Source: Sanguinoderma infundibulare (taxonomy: Eukaryota; Basidiomycota; Agaricomycetes; Polyporales; Polyporaceae). Taken from it: a stretch of DNA of 64,000 nt. Made by a program: the position numbers and the translations under genes. The stretch covers positions 3,162,001 through 3,226,000 of the forward strand of contig JAVLRN010000004.1 of NCBI GenBank assembly GCA_032821775.1, written 5' to 3'. Below, in pieces: positions 22,442 to 33,395 of the stretch. A model generated the notes under the pieces. The model saw nothing but the letters and a program-made list of their open reading frames with translations. It had not been told where the DNA came from and did not search any database. The first letter of the stretch is position 1; the number at the start of each line of letters is the position of its first letter.

Positions 22442-22726
22442 CATATCCGCGACCCGAAGACGACTGCGCTCATTTACGGGCAAGATGGTTGTGACAGGCG
22501 CAAAGTCCGAGGACGACTCGCGGCTTGCTTCGTGCAAGTCTAGAAGCTCGGGTTCGACGCAAAATTCTCCGAGTTCAAGATCCAGAACATCTTCGGCTCG
22601 TGCGACGTCAAGTTCCCTATTCGTCTCGAGGGTCTAGCGTACAGCCACGGACAGTTCAGTTCGTATGAGCCTGAGGTGCGTTTGGTGACCCTTTCACGTC
22701 TGCTGTCGTCATTGCTAAGTGAGCGT
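22442..22726 (+). pseudogene. TATA-binding protein fragment, part 1
   Basis: Plus strand reads TBP pieces: IRDPKTTALIY, GKMVVTGAKSEDDSRLA, then [35 protein letters not shown] and SYEPE up to 22675, with frameshifts and small deletions (near 22478 and 22540). The intron donor follows at 22676; the intron is interrupted at 22726 by element C and resumes at 34390. It covers the first-repeat end and second-repeat start of the TBP core only, so it is a captured fragment and not a gene. Confidence 0.85.
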
Positions 22727-23716
22727 TGATGCGCACCCGACGCTTCCGACCGCGGAGCCCGACGTAATTGCTCCATTCGGACGACCGAGGTGACTCGACC
22801 GACGTCTCGGCGGCTGCCGGCTCGTTGGCGTCTCTGGGCTGCGCGATTCGGACACACGTGGTGGCGGCCCGGCCTGTTAACCGGGTCCGGTACCGACGAG
22901 AGCCGAAGAAGCCGGGCACGTGCGATGCCGCCGCACCAAGACTAGGCCGTCGAAGGGTACCAAAAGTATTCGGTCACGATCGGTGTCGCGACTCGGCCTG
23001 TCCCCGACCGTCCCTACAGTCGCACGGCGGCGGGCCACAAGTTAAGTCACACAGTTGCTCTCTCTGGCGCGTCGCGCGACTGGTCGCAGATCGTCCCTCA
23101 CGAAAGGTTACTTATGCAGCAGGTACGGGTCGCGACAACCGGAAACCGACGAGTCGCGCGACTGCGCGACAGCGATCGCGATCCGCCAAGACAAGCCGAC
23201 GGTGGTCGCCCAATCCGGTCGCGGTCGCGCGCCGATCGCTGGAGTTCCGGAGGGTTTCCGACGCTGGTTTTGTGATCGCTCACCACCGCGAGGCAGGCTA
23301 GGCTATGGGCGTCGCGTGTAGCTACCGGTTACCGATGTACTTAACCCCACTCGTTGCCGTTTGGGCAGACAATCTTGGACCCCCACCCTTTACCTCTCAT
23401 TTCTCCGACGAGCAAGTGCGACTCGACATCGTCCTCTGTCGGGTGTAGCTAGCGACTGCGATTGCGACTTGCGACAGCGACCACCGATCGACCGATTTGC
23501 GACAGCGACAGCGACTCGTCGCGCGACTTTTACCGCGACTTTCGACCTTCGACACCACACGCTCTTTCCCCTCTCTTCTCCTCGGCACTGGTTACGATCG
23601 CGACCAAAGGGAACTCGAGACCGTACTCGCCCTCCGCACCGGCGACGTCGCTTCGACCTCGCCTCCCTCAGCCCTCGGTCGTCCTGACTGTACACAGGCC
23701 CTGGGATAGTGTATCA
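22727..23716 (+). repeat. 5' LTR of element C
   Basis: 990 bp, TG...CA. The last 340 bp or so (from about 23371) are nearly identical to the LTR of element D; the first about 650 bp are strongly diverged. Confidence 0.93.
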
Positions 23717-23719
23717 TTT

Positions 23720-23737
23720 TGGAGCCCACCGCGAGGG
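23720..23737 (+). promoter_or_regulatory. Primer-binding site of element C
   Basis: TGGAGCCCACCGCGAGGG starts 3 nt after the LTR, as expected for pairing with a tRNA 3' CCA end. The same 18 nt follow the 5' LTR of element D (59844-59827, minus). The tRNA identity was not determined. Confidence 0.7.
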
Positions 23738-24033
23738 GGAGTATAGATCTCGCCTCCGCCTTTGGTGCGATCCCGTAACTCTCATACAGTGCCACGCTGA
23801 CACCTTCCACTCCTTCGCGTTCGTCGCTCGCACACGAGCTACTTGTCGCTCGCGCGCATAGAGTCACCGACCTTGGACTTCAGCTCGGCGACGAGGCCCG
23901 ATACAGTCGCATACTCTATTCCCTCTCTCGCGCCCTCGATCGCGGTATCGACGCACTCGATAACAGACCCTCTTCTTCCGACTCTTCGTCCGCGACATCT
24001 TCCACGACGGTTAGGTCTAGAGCGAGATGCGCG

Positions 24034-26472
24034 ACGCCGAGCGCGATTCCCGGCGAATTTCCCCTGCCACCGTCGCCAGAACCCTGGGAAGACGTTCCAC
24101 TCCCTCCTTCGCCCGATTACTGGACAGACGTTCCCCTCCCGCCGTCGCCGGATATCGCTGCGACACCCTCGACAGCGTCACTACAAGTTTCCCCATTCAC
24201 TCCACTCAGCGAACTCTCGTCGCTCGCGATGGATCCCCCCGATCTTCAAGCGCCGCAGCCAGCAGCGCACCCGCCACCCGCGATGCCCGCGCGCAACCAC
24301 GCGACTGCACCGGTATTCGACCCCGAGCGACCAAGAACCTTGCGTGGCTTTTGGCAAGACCTCGACGCGCTCTTCGACAGGTGCCAGGTCGCCGCTGGCC
24401 GACCACGCAAACGATGGGCGATTCGTTATCTCGAGGTCGAGGTCGCCGATTTGTGGGAGTCGCTCCCCTCGTACGAGGACGCGTACACGTTCGAACAGTG
24501 GAAGACGAGCGTGGCCGAGCTATACCCCGGCGCGGATGAGGCTCGCAAGTACTCGGTCGCCGACGTGGATAATCTGGTCGCAGGTCGCGCGGCGACACCG
24601 ATCACGACGCTCGGTGAACTCTCCAGTTTTCATCGGGACTTCCTCGTTATGACTACCTATTTGATACAGCACCAGCGATTGTCGGTACTGGAACAGTCGC
24701 GACTCTTCGCGCGTGGCATTCGACCGCCCCTATGGGATCAGGTGGCTCAGTGACTTCAGATCAAGTTCGTCGACCACCACCCCGACGACCCCTACGCCCT
24801 CCGAGACGTCCTCGAGGCGGCACGATTCGTGCTTCACGGGACGTCGACGACAGCGACGGCGACGCCGGTAGCACCAGCGGTTGCGACGGCGACGGCGACT
24901 CCGACAGCGACAGGTATCAAGCTGGAAGATGTCGAGCCTTTCTTCCGAATGATGGCGCAGGCAATACGCGACAATGGTGCCGGGGCAGGACCAGCGGGAC
25001 CACCACAGCGTGCCGATTACGGGCGACTGCCGCCGATGGGCTTCTGCCACTACTGCGGTGACGCGGGCTGCCAGGTTCGCACCTGCCGGTTCATCGACGA
25101 GGACATCAATGCGGGTCGCATTGCGCGGAACAACGATGGGAAGGTTGTCTTGCCTAATGGGCAATTCGTACCGCGCAACCTACCGGGCCTGACTATGCAC
25201 GACCGCGCCTACGAGTGGCACCGGCGCAACGCGACGGCGCCTGTAGGCCAGCTCCTCTTCCAGGTCGCACCGGCGGCCCCGACGCCTGACGCGACCAGCG
25301 ACCGCATCGCCCAACTCGAGCATGAGATCTTCGCCCTCCGACAAGCAAGAGAGAAGTTCGATGGAGTTGAGATCACGACCGTTCCCCGGCGACCGCGACC
25401 GGCAGCAAGAGTCGAGGAGGTTCCCGACGGGGGCCCCACGGTAGCGACCGCCAGCGGTTCCGGAATGAGGGCGTCGGCCCCAGCCGCGACCAGGGCAACC
25501 GTGGCGGCCGCGCCAGCACGGCCGGTCACCATCCTGCGACCACCGACCCCGGCCACGCGACAAGGAGCGGCGCCAGAGCACCTGTTCGCGGGAGCCCGCG
25601 ACGCGACTTATGCCCCGCCACGGACGACCAATGTCGGCGCAACACCGCGACCAGCGAGCGGTAAAGAGCACGATCCAGCGTATCGCAACACGGTCCCGGT
25701 CTACCAGCCCAAGTTGATCGACGAGGTCTACTCGCGCGCGATGAAGACACCGGCGATCACGCTCTCTGTCGAGGAGCTCCTCTGCATCGCTCCCGATGTG
25801 CGCGCCAAGTTCCGCGAGGCAATCACCCCAAAGCGCGTACCGACCGAGCCGCGCACAGTCACCTTCGCCGATGCGACCAGCGACGACGAACTCGCGACTG
25901 CGCGGTCCTGTCGCGGCGAACCCCTGGAGCCGGGTGCGCTGGTAGTCCCCGACCCGTATGACGTCTACCTCTCGCGACTCGGCCCCGGCCAAGAGCCGCA
26001 GCCGCTCGTGGTCGCAAAGGAGTCGTATGCGCTTCGCTCGATCGTCGGTTGTCTCGATGGTAAGATCGACGTCGAGGGAACCTTGGATGGCGGTGCACAA
26101 ATCGTCTCGATCTCCGAGGGCCTCTGCCACCACGCGGCGCTCTCCTACGACCCGACGGTGCAGCTGTATATGCAGTCGGCGAACGGTGCGGTCGACCCGT
26201 CGCTAGGTATTGTTCGCAATGTGCCCTTCCTCGTCGGCGGTATTACGCTTTACCTACAGGTTCACGTCATTCGCAACGCGCCCTACGACTTGCTCCTCGG
26301 TCGCCCCTTCGACGTCCTGACGCGGAGCGTCATCAAGAACTTCAACAATGAAGACCAGACGATCACGCTCGAATGCCCGAACACGCGACAAGTCGTGACC
26401 ATCCCGACGTGACCGCGAGGACAGCCGACCTTTCGGTTTCGCATCGACAGCAAGCGCGCCGAATCCGTTTGA
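24034..26472 (+). pseudogene. gag: Element C Gag-protease with premature stops
   Basis: Same protein as in D (57092-59530). A conserved ATG is at 24229 (MDPPDLQAP); the upstream part is open, but the D start ATG is ACG here. Gag core RTLRGFWQDLDALFDRC; zinc-knuckle variant CHYCGDAGCQVRTC (four Cys, no His); protease-like TLDGGAQIVSIS and YDLLLGRPF. TGA at 24751-24753 and 26410-26412 replace CGA codons that D keeps. The gag frame then closes at TGA 26470-26472, a stop conserved in D, where pol is open in the +1 frame. Confidence 0.88.
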
Positions 26473-29400
26473 GGACGGGTCGCCCGACGGCGACTACGCC
26501 CTCGTCATCGACGACACACCAGGGGGCCCCATTATCTCTGCATATACCCGCATCGCTGACGACTCTATTCCTATCCCAGCTCTCTATTTATCGGCCTGCG
26601 ATCAACTGCACGATTGCGCGGCCGTCTATTTCTCAACTAATCTCACAACTACTAGCGAAAAATGTCGTGCGACAAGCGCGGCGACACCGGCGACACCGCC
26701 GACCACTGCGACCTCGGACTCTTTCTCTCTCCTCGCGTCTCCAGTTCCTCCTCCGTCTCCCTCTCTCGACATCGCCCTCTCTCTCTCCTTTATGCGCCCC
26801 TGTTCTTCCTCACCTTCTTTCGTATTCTCGTTTCCGACCAAAAACAGTTGCGGCTACTTCGCGCCGCGATCGCAAGATACCCCCGCGAACGTTTTCCTCA
26901 CTACGCACGACCCCGTTACGAAAGGCCTCGTCACCAAGAAGAAGTACAAACCGGTCGCGCGCAAGGTGCGACCTGTCCTAGGCTCGTGCCCTGAACAGTT
27001 TCGCGTCGTGCGCAACATCACCGGCGACCCGCTCGCGAACATGCCGATCCTCCCCGATCATCCCCCTGACTTTGTCCCGACCGGTCGCTACACCCGCGAA
27101 CGCATGGAGGCCCTCGACAAGAAGCTGCGACCCGACTTTCTCTGGCCCGAAGAGCGCAAGCTCCTCCACTACTTCATGTGCGTCCACAACGAGGCGTTTG
27201 CATGGACCGACGAGGAGCGCGGCTGCTTCAAACCCGAGTTCTTCCCACCGGTCGATTTTCCGGTTGTACCGCACACGCCGTGGGTCCAGAAGAACATCCC
27301 AATCCCGCCGGGTCTCTACAAGGAGGTCTGCGACATCATCAAGCGCAAGATCGCCGCCGGCGTGTACGAGCCGTCGAATTCGTCGTATCGCGGTCGCTGG
27401 TTCTGCGTCGCGAAAAAGGACGGGAAGCCGTGCATCGTCCACAGCCTCGAGCCACTCAACAAGGTCACGATCGCGCACTCGGGCGTAACTCCGACGCCCG
27501 ACTATCTCGCCGAGCAGTTCGGCGGGCGACTGTGCGGCTCGATGTACGACCTCTACGTCGGCTACGACGAGCGACTGATCGCAAAGTCGTCGCGCGACCT
27601 CACGACCTTCCAGACGCCGTTCGGCGCGTTGCGACACTGCACCCTCCCGATGGGGTGGTGTAACTCGGTACCTATCTTCCACGACGACGTCACTTACATC
27701 TTGCAGCCCGAGATCCCGGAGTGGACAGTACCGTATATCGACGATGTCCCCGGCAAGGGACCGAAATCCGACTATCGCGACCGCGACGGCAAGTACGAGA
27801 CCATCCCGCGCAACCCCGGCGTTCGTCGCTTCGTCAAGGAGCACTTCGACAACCAGAATCGCATCGTCACACGCATGAGCCACGCCGGCGGCACCTACTC
27901 CGGGCCGAAGTCGATGCCCATCGACATCGAGAACATCGTCATCGGCCAGCGATGCACTCCGATCGGGCGACAACCCGAACAGTCGCGCGTCGCCCTCATC
28001 GTCAACTGGGGACCGTGCGGGAACATATCGGAGATCCGCGCGTTCATAGGCACGGTCGGCGTCCTGCGACTTTTCATTCGAAACTTCGCGAAGCGCGCCT
28101 GGCCACTCGTGAAGCTCACGCAGAAGGACGTCCCCTTCGAGTTCGGCGACGAGCAACTCCGTGCGCAGGAGGACCTCAAGAAGGCGGTCATCGAGTCGCC
28201 GGCGCTCCGCGCGATCGACTACGAGTCGGGCGCGGCCGTCATCCTTGCCGTCGATACCTCCTACATCGCGGTCGGCTTCCACCTCTGCCAGTGCGACATC
28301 GACGACCCGCGCAAGCGGTACTACAGTCGCTTCGGATCAATAACGCTCAACGACAGGGAGGCGCGATTCTCGCAACCGAAGCTCGAGATCTACGGCCTCT
28401 ATCGCGCCCTGCGGAACCTCAAGGTCTACTTGATCGGTGTTTGAAACCTCGTCGTCGAGGTCGACGCGCGATACATTCAGGGCATGCTCCAGAACCCTGA
28501 CATTTCTCCGAGCGCTAGCATTAACCGTTGGATCGTCGCGATACTAACGTTCCACTTCACTCTAGTGCACGTCCCTGGAACGTCGCACGGGCCCGACGGG
28601 TTGTCGCGGCGACCATCACAACCGGGCGACGAGCCGCGCGACGACGACAACGGCTTCGAGGACTGGATCGACAAAGTCCACGGCTTCCTGCACCAGATGC
28701 TGCCGACGCGACCGCGACAACGCGCCTCTCCCCTGCAACTTTTCACGATCGTGTCTCCGACCGGGGACGGTCGAGATCTCAGTGAGGGGGAGGGACCGAC
28801 CGACCAGGAACCGACAAGCGACACTGCGACCACGTCGAGCGACATTCCGACTTCCGACTTCACTCGGCGAGCGAACGAGCGACTCGACAAGGTCAAGAGG
28901 TGGCTCCGTGACCTCCGACAACCGAGCGACATCTCCGACAAGGCATACCCGCAGTTTATCAAGTACTGCCAGCAGCACTTCGTCGACGGCGACCGACTGT
29001 GGCGAAAGGACTCGCACGGCGCACACAAGCTCGTAGTCGGCCTCGGCCAGCGACTCGCGATCCTCCGACAGGCACACGACGACATAGGTCATCGCGGCAA
29101 TTATGCGACGTTGCAGTTCATCGCGGAGCGATTCTGGTGGCCGTCCCTTCGGGAGGACGTCACTTGGTATGTTCGCACTTGCCATCTCTGCCAGACGAGA
29201 CAGACGCGACAGGTCCTCATTCCGCCGACGGTCGCGACACCCGCACCACTGTTCGCGCGAGTCCACATCGACACCATGCACATGCCCGCCTCCGGCGGCT
29301 TCAAGTACATCGTCCAGGCGCGCTGCGCGATCTCGCACTACCCGGAGTGGCGCATGCTCCGCGTCGAGACCGAGAAGACCCTCGGCGACTGGCTGTTCCA

Positions 29401-30271
29401 AGACGTCATCTGTCGCTGGGGTGGCCTCGCAGAGATCGTCACCGACAACGGCGCGGCTTTCGTCAAAGCGGCTGGCTACCTCGCGCGCAAGTATCACCTC
29501 CGACATATCCGAATCAGCGGCTACAACTTGCGGGCGAACGGCATCGTCGAGCGACCCCACTTCGACGTGCGACAGGTTCTGTTCAAGGCCGCCGACGGCG
29601 ACGAGACCAAGTGGTCGCAAGTCGCTCATTTCGCCTTCTGGGCAGAAAGGGTAACTACGCGACGTCGCATGGGCTGCTCACCGTACTTCGCAGCTACAGG
29701 TTGTCATCCGATCCTGCCATTCGACATCGGTGAAGCGACCTATCTGCTCCCACCGCCCGACTCGATCCTGTCGACGACCGATCTCATCACGCAGCGCGCG
29801 ACAGCGCTCCAGAAGCGGCAAGACCAGATCGCCGACCTCCAGTCCGACGTCTACCGAGCGCGACTTCGAGCAGCGTACAAGTTCGAGCGCGACCATGCGA
29901 CAACCATCCGCGACTTCGACTTCAAACGCGGCGACCTTGTCCTCCTCCGACACACGCAGATCGAGAAGGCCCTCAACCGCAAGATGCGACCACGATACCT
30001 CGGGCCGCTTGTCGTCCTCACCCGCAACCGCGGGGGAGCGTATGTCATCTGCGAACTCGATGGGACGGTCTTTCACCGACCAGTCGCGGCCTTCCGACTC
30101 CTCCCCTACCTCGCGTGACAATCAATCGGCATCGCCGACGAGCTCCTCGACATCTCGCAAAAGCGGTTCGAGGACATGAAGAACGCCGACGACGCGGGTG
30201 TCGAGGACGATCGTCCGACTGGCGATGCGATATCGCTGAACGGCAGCGACGGGGTGGGTGACACGGACTAG
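26471..30271 (+). pseudogene. pol: Element C Pol (RT, RNase H, integrase)
   Basis: Frame +1 relative to gag. After a Ser/Pro-rich lead come RT blocks (KKDGKPCIVHSLEPLNKV, YDLYVGYDERL, LPMGWCNSVPIF) with catalytic YIDD in VPYIDDVPG, then RNase H (ILAVDTSYIAVGFHLCQ). TGA at 28442-28444 interrupts RNase H and is shared with D. Integrase has an HHCC finger (AHDDIGHRG...TCHLCQ), Asp in HIDTMHMP, Asp in VTDNGAAF and Glu in NGIVERPHFD. TGA at 30116-30118 replaces a CGA kept in D; the family stop is the TAG at 30269-30271. RT is intact as sequence, but the copy as a whole cannot make full Pol without readthrough. Confidence 0.88.
28758..28793 (+). promoter_or_regulatory. Central copy of the polypurine tract in element C
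   Basis: 36 nt ending GTGAGGGGGAGG, matching the 3' polypurine tract at 33360-33395 at 34 of 36 positions. It lies in the pol coding region between RNase H and the integrase finger. Element D has the counterpart at 54771-54806. Confidence 0.75.
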
Positions 30272-30805
30272 TCGAGCTGAGTATCGGTTTTCATTTGTGA
30301 TCCGCTTCCATATCTTCCATATTGCGCTCTTTTCATCTTTCGCATACCCCCCCCAATCGCCACTTCATAGTCTTTCGTTTATATTCTTTGCGACCTCGGA
30401 CGCACCTTTGCGACCGATTTTCCATCGTGGCTTTGTCGCGATGGCGAGGGTTTTCTGGCGATGAAGGATTCCACGCTGAGCCTTTCCCTCGGGGAAATAC
30501 TTTTGTCATTCACGCGTCTAGAACCAAAGGAGAGATATTATTATTGACGGATATAAGCTACAGGCGACAAGATAGCGAAGACGACTGCGACCAGCGATTG
30601 CGACACTGCGATAACGACTGCGACACTGCGATAGCGACTGCGATACTGCGACCGAGATAGCGACGGCGACATACGACATACAGCAAGAAAACTAGCGACG
30701 AGACGGGAAGAGAGCGCGCCTACATACACATGCAAGTCCAAGAAAGAAAACTGGGAAGAAAATCAGTGTCCGACGTGGTGCGACCACGGCGCGACTGGAC
30801 TCCAC
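30272..30805. other. Spacer between pol and the antisense gene of element C
   Basis: About 530 bp, with GCGAC/TGCGA short tandem words around 30580-30670. It should hold the 3' ends of both the sense pol and the antisense transcript. Similarity to D falls off gradually through this stretch. Confidence 0.45.
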
Positions 30806-33044
30806 CTACTCGTCCCCTTCGCCATTCAACGCGTCCTCCTGGCCTTCCGACGGCTCAGCGACAGGCTCCTCTGCGACTGGCGCCTCTGCGACGGGCCCCT
30901 GCGCAACAGGCGCCTGGACGACCGGCTCCCGCTCGTCCTCCGACGGGACGTATGACGCGTCATCGTCGTCGTCGTCATCGCCCCCCCGACTAGTGGGCTC
31001 GCGCTCGCGCTCGTCGTAGTCGTCGGCCTCGTAGTCGTCGGCGCCCCACTCCTTCCCAGTCGCGATGAGCTCTAGCTCATGCAGGTACTGCTGGAGCTCC
31101 AGCAGGACCTCAATGCGACCCGCGACGAAGGCGTTCTCCGCTCGGAGGGCACGGATGTACGTCTGCCGGTCCTCCGACAGACCAGCACCGGCGAGGTCGT
31201 CGGCGCCCAGTCCAGCGGTCGCGCCGCCGAGGCCAGCGACGTGCCGGTTGGCAGAGGACGCGAGGAGAGGGAAGCCCTCCCCGGCGAGTTGGCGACGGAG
31301 GTGCATAGTCGGCGTGGGGATGCGGAAGCCCGTGGCGTAGGCCGGCCGAGGAGGATGGGCGGGGATCGGCGCGGCAGGGCGAGACGAAGGACCAGCGGCG
31401 GGGGGAGGAGCGTGGGCGACACGCGAGGAAGGGACCGCGACAGGCACACGAGCGTCGAGGATGCGACGCGTCTCGGGGCTGATGACGGGAGGGAGAGCGT
31501 CGCCGGCGCGACGGGTCGCAGCACCAGCAACAGGCCCAGGGACCGCCGCAGCGCGACGCGTGGAAGGACCCGCGGCAGGAGGAGGGCTGGCGACAGCGGG
31601 CGCCGGCTTCTTGGCCTTGCAGGGCTTTGGAGCCTTGGGGGGAGGGTCGGCGACGGCCGGGCCCTCGATGTCCGGAGGAGCGACCGCGACGATGGAGCCA
31701 TCAGCGGCGAGCTCCCACCCCTTTGCGTTGCCCCGCTCGACTTGGTGGAGCGACGGGCGGACGGCCATGCGACCTGGAACAAGGTCAGCGGTCGCGGCGA
31801 TAGGAGGGGCTGGGCGACTTACCGCGCTTGAGCTTGGAGTCGTCAAACCACTCGCTGTACCGCTGCGAGTCATACTCGCAGCCCTTCTTGTCCTTGCGAC
31901 ATTTTTCGCACCGAACCTCCCCACGCCGGAGGACGCACTCGATCCGGGCGTAGCCGGAGCAGCGGTCGCACTGCGACAGCGATCAGCAGCGACAAAGGGG
32001 GAAAGAGCGGCGACAAGTCACTTACCGCCGACAGTGCGGGGTCTGGGCGAGGAGGCGACGCGGGCCGCGGTTGAGTGTCGGCTGCCGACTTCCGCTTCCC
32101 CAGCTCGACTTTGGGGATCTCGGGCCGACGGGGTTCGTCTTCGGAGGAACCGAGCTCGATGGGGGCGGGGCGCGCCAGCGCGGGCGGTGCGACGACGGCA
32201 CCAGCGACCTCTGGATCGCGGCGCGTCTTCTTGGGCGGCGCGGCCTTCTCCCCGGCGACTTCGGCCGACTCCACGGAGCTGCGATCCACCAGGCCGCGCT
32301 TGCGGCGAACGCGAGGGCGAACGCGGGGCGGCGGCGACTCGGTGGACAGCGACTCGGGAGCCTGGCCGGCGACGGCGTCGGCAGCGACAGCGCCCGAGCG
32401 CAACGCGGACGACACCGGGGCAAGAGTCGCGGCAACGGCAGCGGAGGAGTGCTGGGAGGACGTGGTGACGGCGACGGCGGCGGAAGGGTGCTGCGACTTG
32501 GCAGCAGAGGACGGAGGAGGAGGAGGGGCGGCGATGCCGGCGAGGACGTCGGGCATGGGAGGAAGAGCGGCCTGGCGGGCGGCCTTTTTGGCGGCGCACT
32601 CGCGCGCCTTGGCCATCACGTCGGCCTTCCGGGCGACGCGTTGGGCATCGGCGATCTGACGGGCGGCCAGGCGCAGGTATCCCTCCCGGAGGATGGGGCT
32701 GAGCCAGGACGGCCACGCGTGTGCGACCGAGCTGAACCAGTCCGCGAACGACAAGACAACGCGGTCGGCGACGGCAGCGACCGCGTCGGCGTCCGCTCCT
32801 GCACCGAGCCAAGCGTCCTGCGACGAGAAAACGAAGTCAGCCTGAACATGGAGGGACACAGCGACAGACGACATACCAGGTTGTCCGACGCGTTTTGGAG
32901 TCCCGCTTCGCGGTCGTCGTCGGTCTCTGGGGGGTTCCCGTCCAAGTAGTCGAGGAGGATGTCGAGGTTGGCTTTGGCGCCGTCGCGCGCGACCTGGGAG
33001 GTGTCGTCGCCGGTGGCGCGGGACTTGCCTTTGGGGTCGGACAT
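30806..33044 (-). CDS. Antisense spliced accessory gene of element C (Zn2Cys6-like cluster protein)
   Basis: Four exons on the strand opposite gag-pol: 33044-32877, 32817-32026, 31970-31823 and 31773-30806. All introns are GT-AG and phases agree (168+792+148+968 nt), giving 691 residues. Exon 1 is acidic. Exon 2 starts with a conserved AVAADRVV...SSVAHAWPSW block and continues as disordered A/P-rich sequence with basic patches. Exon 3 encodes C-x2-C-x7-C-x8-C-x2-C-x6-C ending GCEYDSQRYSEWFD, close to a fungal Zn(II)2Cys6 binuclear cluster. Exon 4 has a conserved RMAVRPSLHQVERG block and an acidic C-terminus. Element D has an orthologue with the same exon layout. Frames are open. A DNA-binding regulator is my inference from the Cys pattern only. 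Confidence 0.8.
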
Positions 33045-33359
33045 GGGAGATGGTGAGACGAGGAGAGGAAGAAGAACCGAGGGACGAGGTTGGAGGGGAG
33101 CACGGACGAAGACCCACCAGGCGACGGCTCTTATGTGACGCGCGATGGCAGCGCCAGCATCCTGGGCCTACCCCCATCGCACGCCTGGAGTCGCGGGATC
33201 ACCAGTTCGGGGCGGTCTTTTGTCGCGCGACGGGTCGAAGGGTTACCGTTTTCGTCGAGAAGCGCGAGAAGCGCGTCTAGCGAGGATCGCCGTCTGTCAA
33301 GTGGCCGAGAAGAGAAGATCGCGCGGCGACGGCACCAGTACCACGCAGCTTCCTCGCGG

Positions 33360-33395
33360 CGACCGAGGACGGTCGAGATCCCAGTGAGGGGGAGG
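33360..33395 (+). promoter_or_regulatory. 3' polypurine tract of element C
   Basis: GTGAGGGGGAGG directly precedes the 3' LTR, the expected plus-strand primer for reverse transcription. The 36 nt including it are duplicated at 28758-28793. Confidence 0.8.

Noticed and set aside
23843..24652. 269-codon open frame in the leader of element C
   Set aside because: Overlaps the conserved gag frame in another frame and has R/S/P-rich shadow composition.
26978..28282. 434-codon minus-strand open frame over RT of C (and its twin 55282-56586 in D; also 28616-29629 and 53935-54948)
   Set aside because: Antisense shadows of GC-rich pol codons: low-complexity D/V/R-rich composition, no domains, and exactly opposite conserved RT and integrase motifs.
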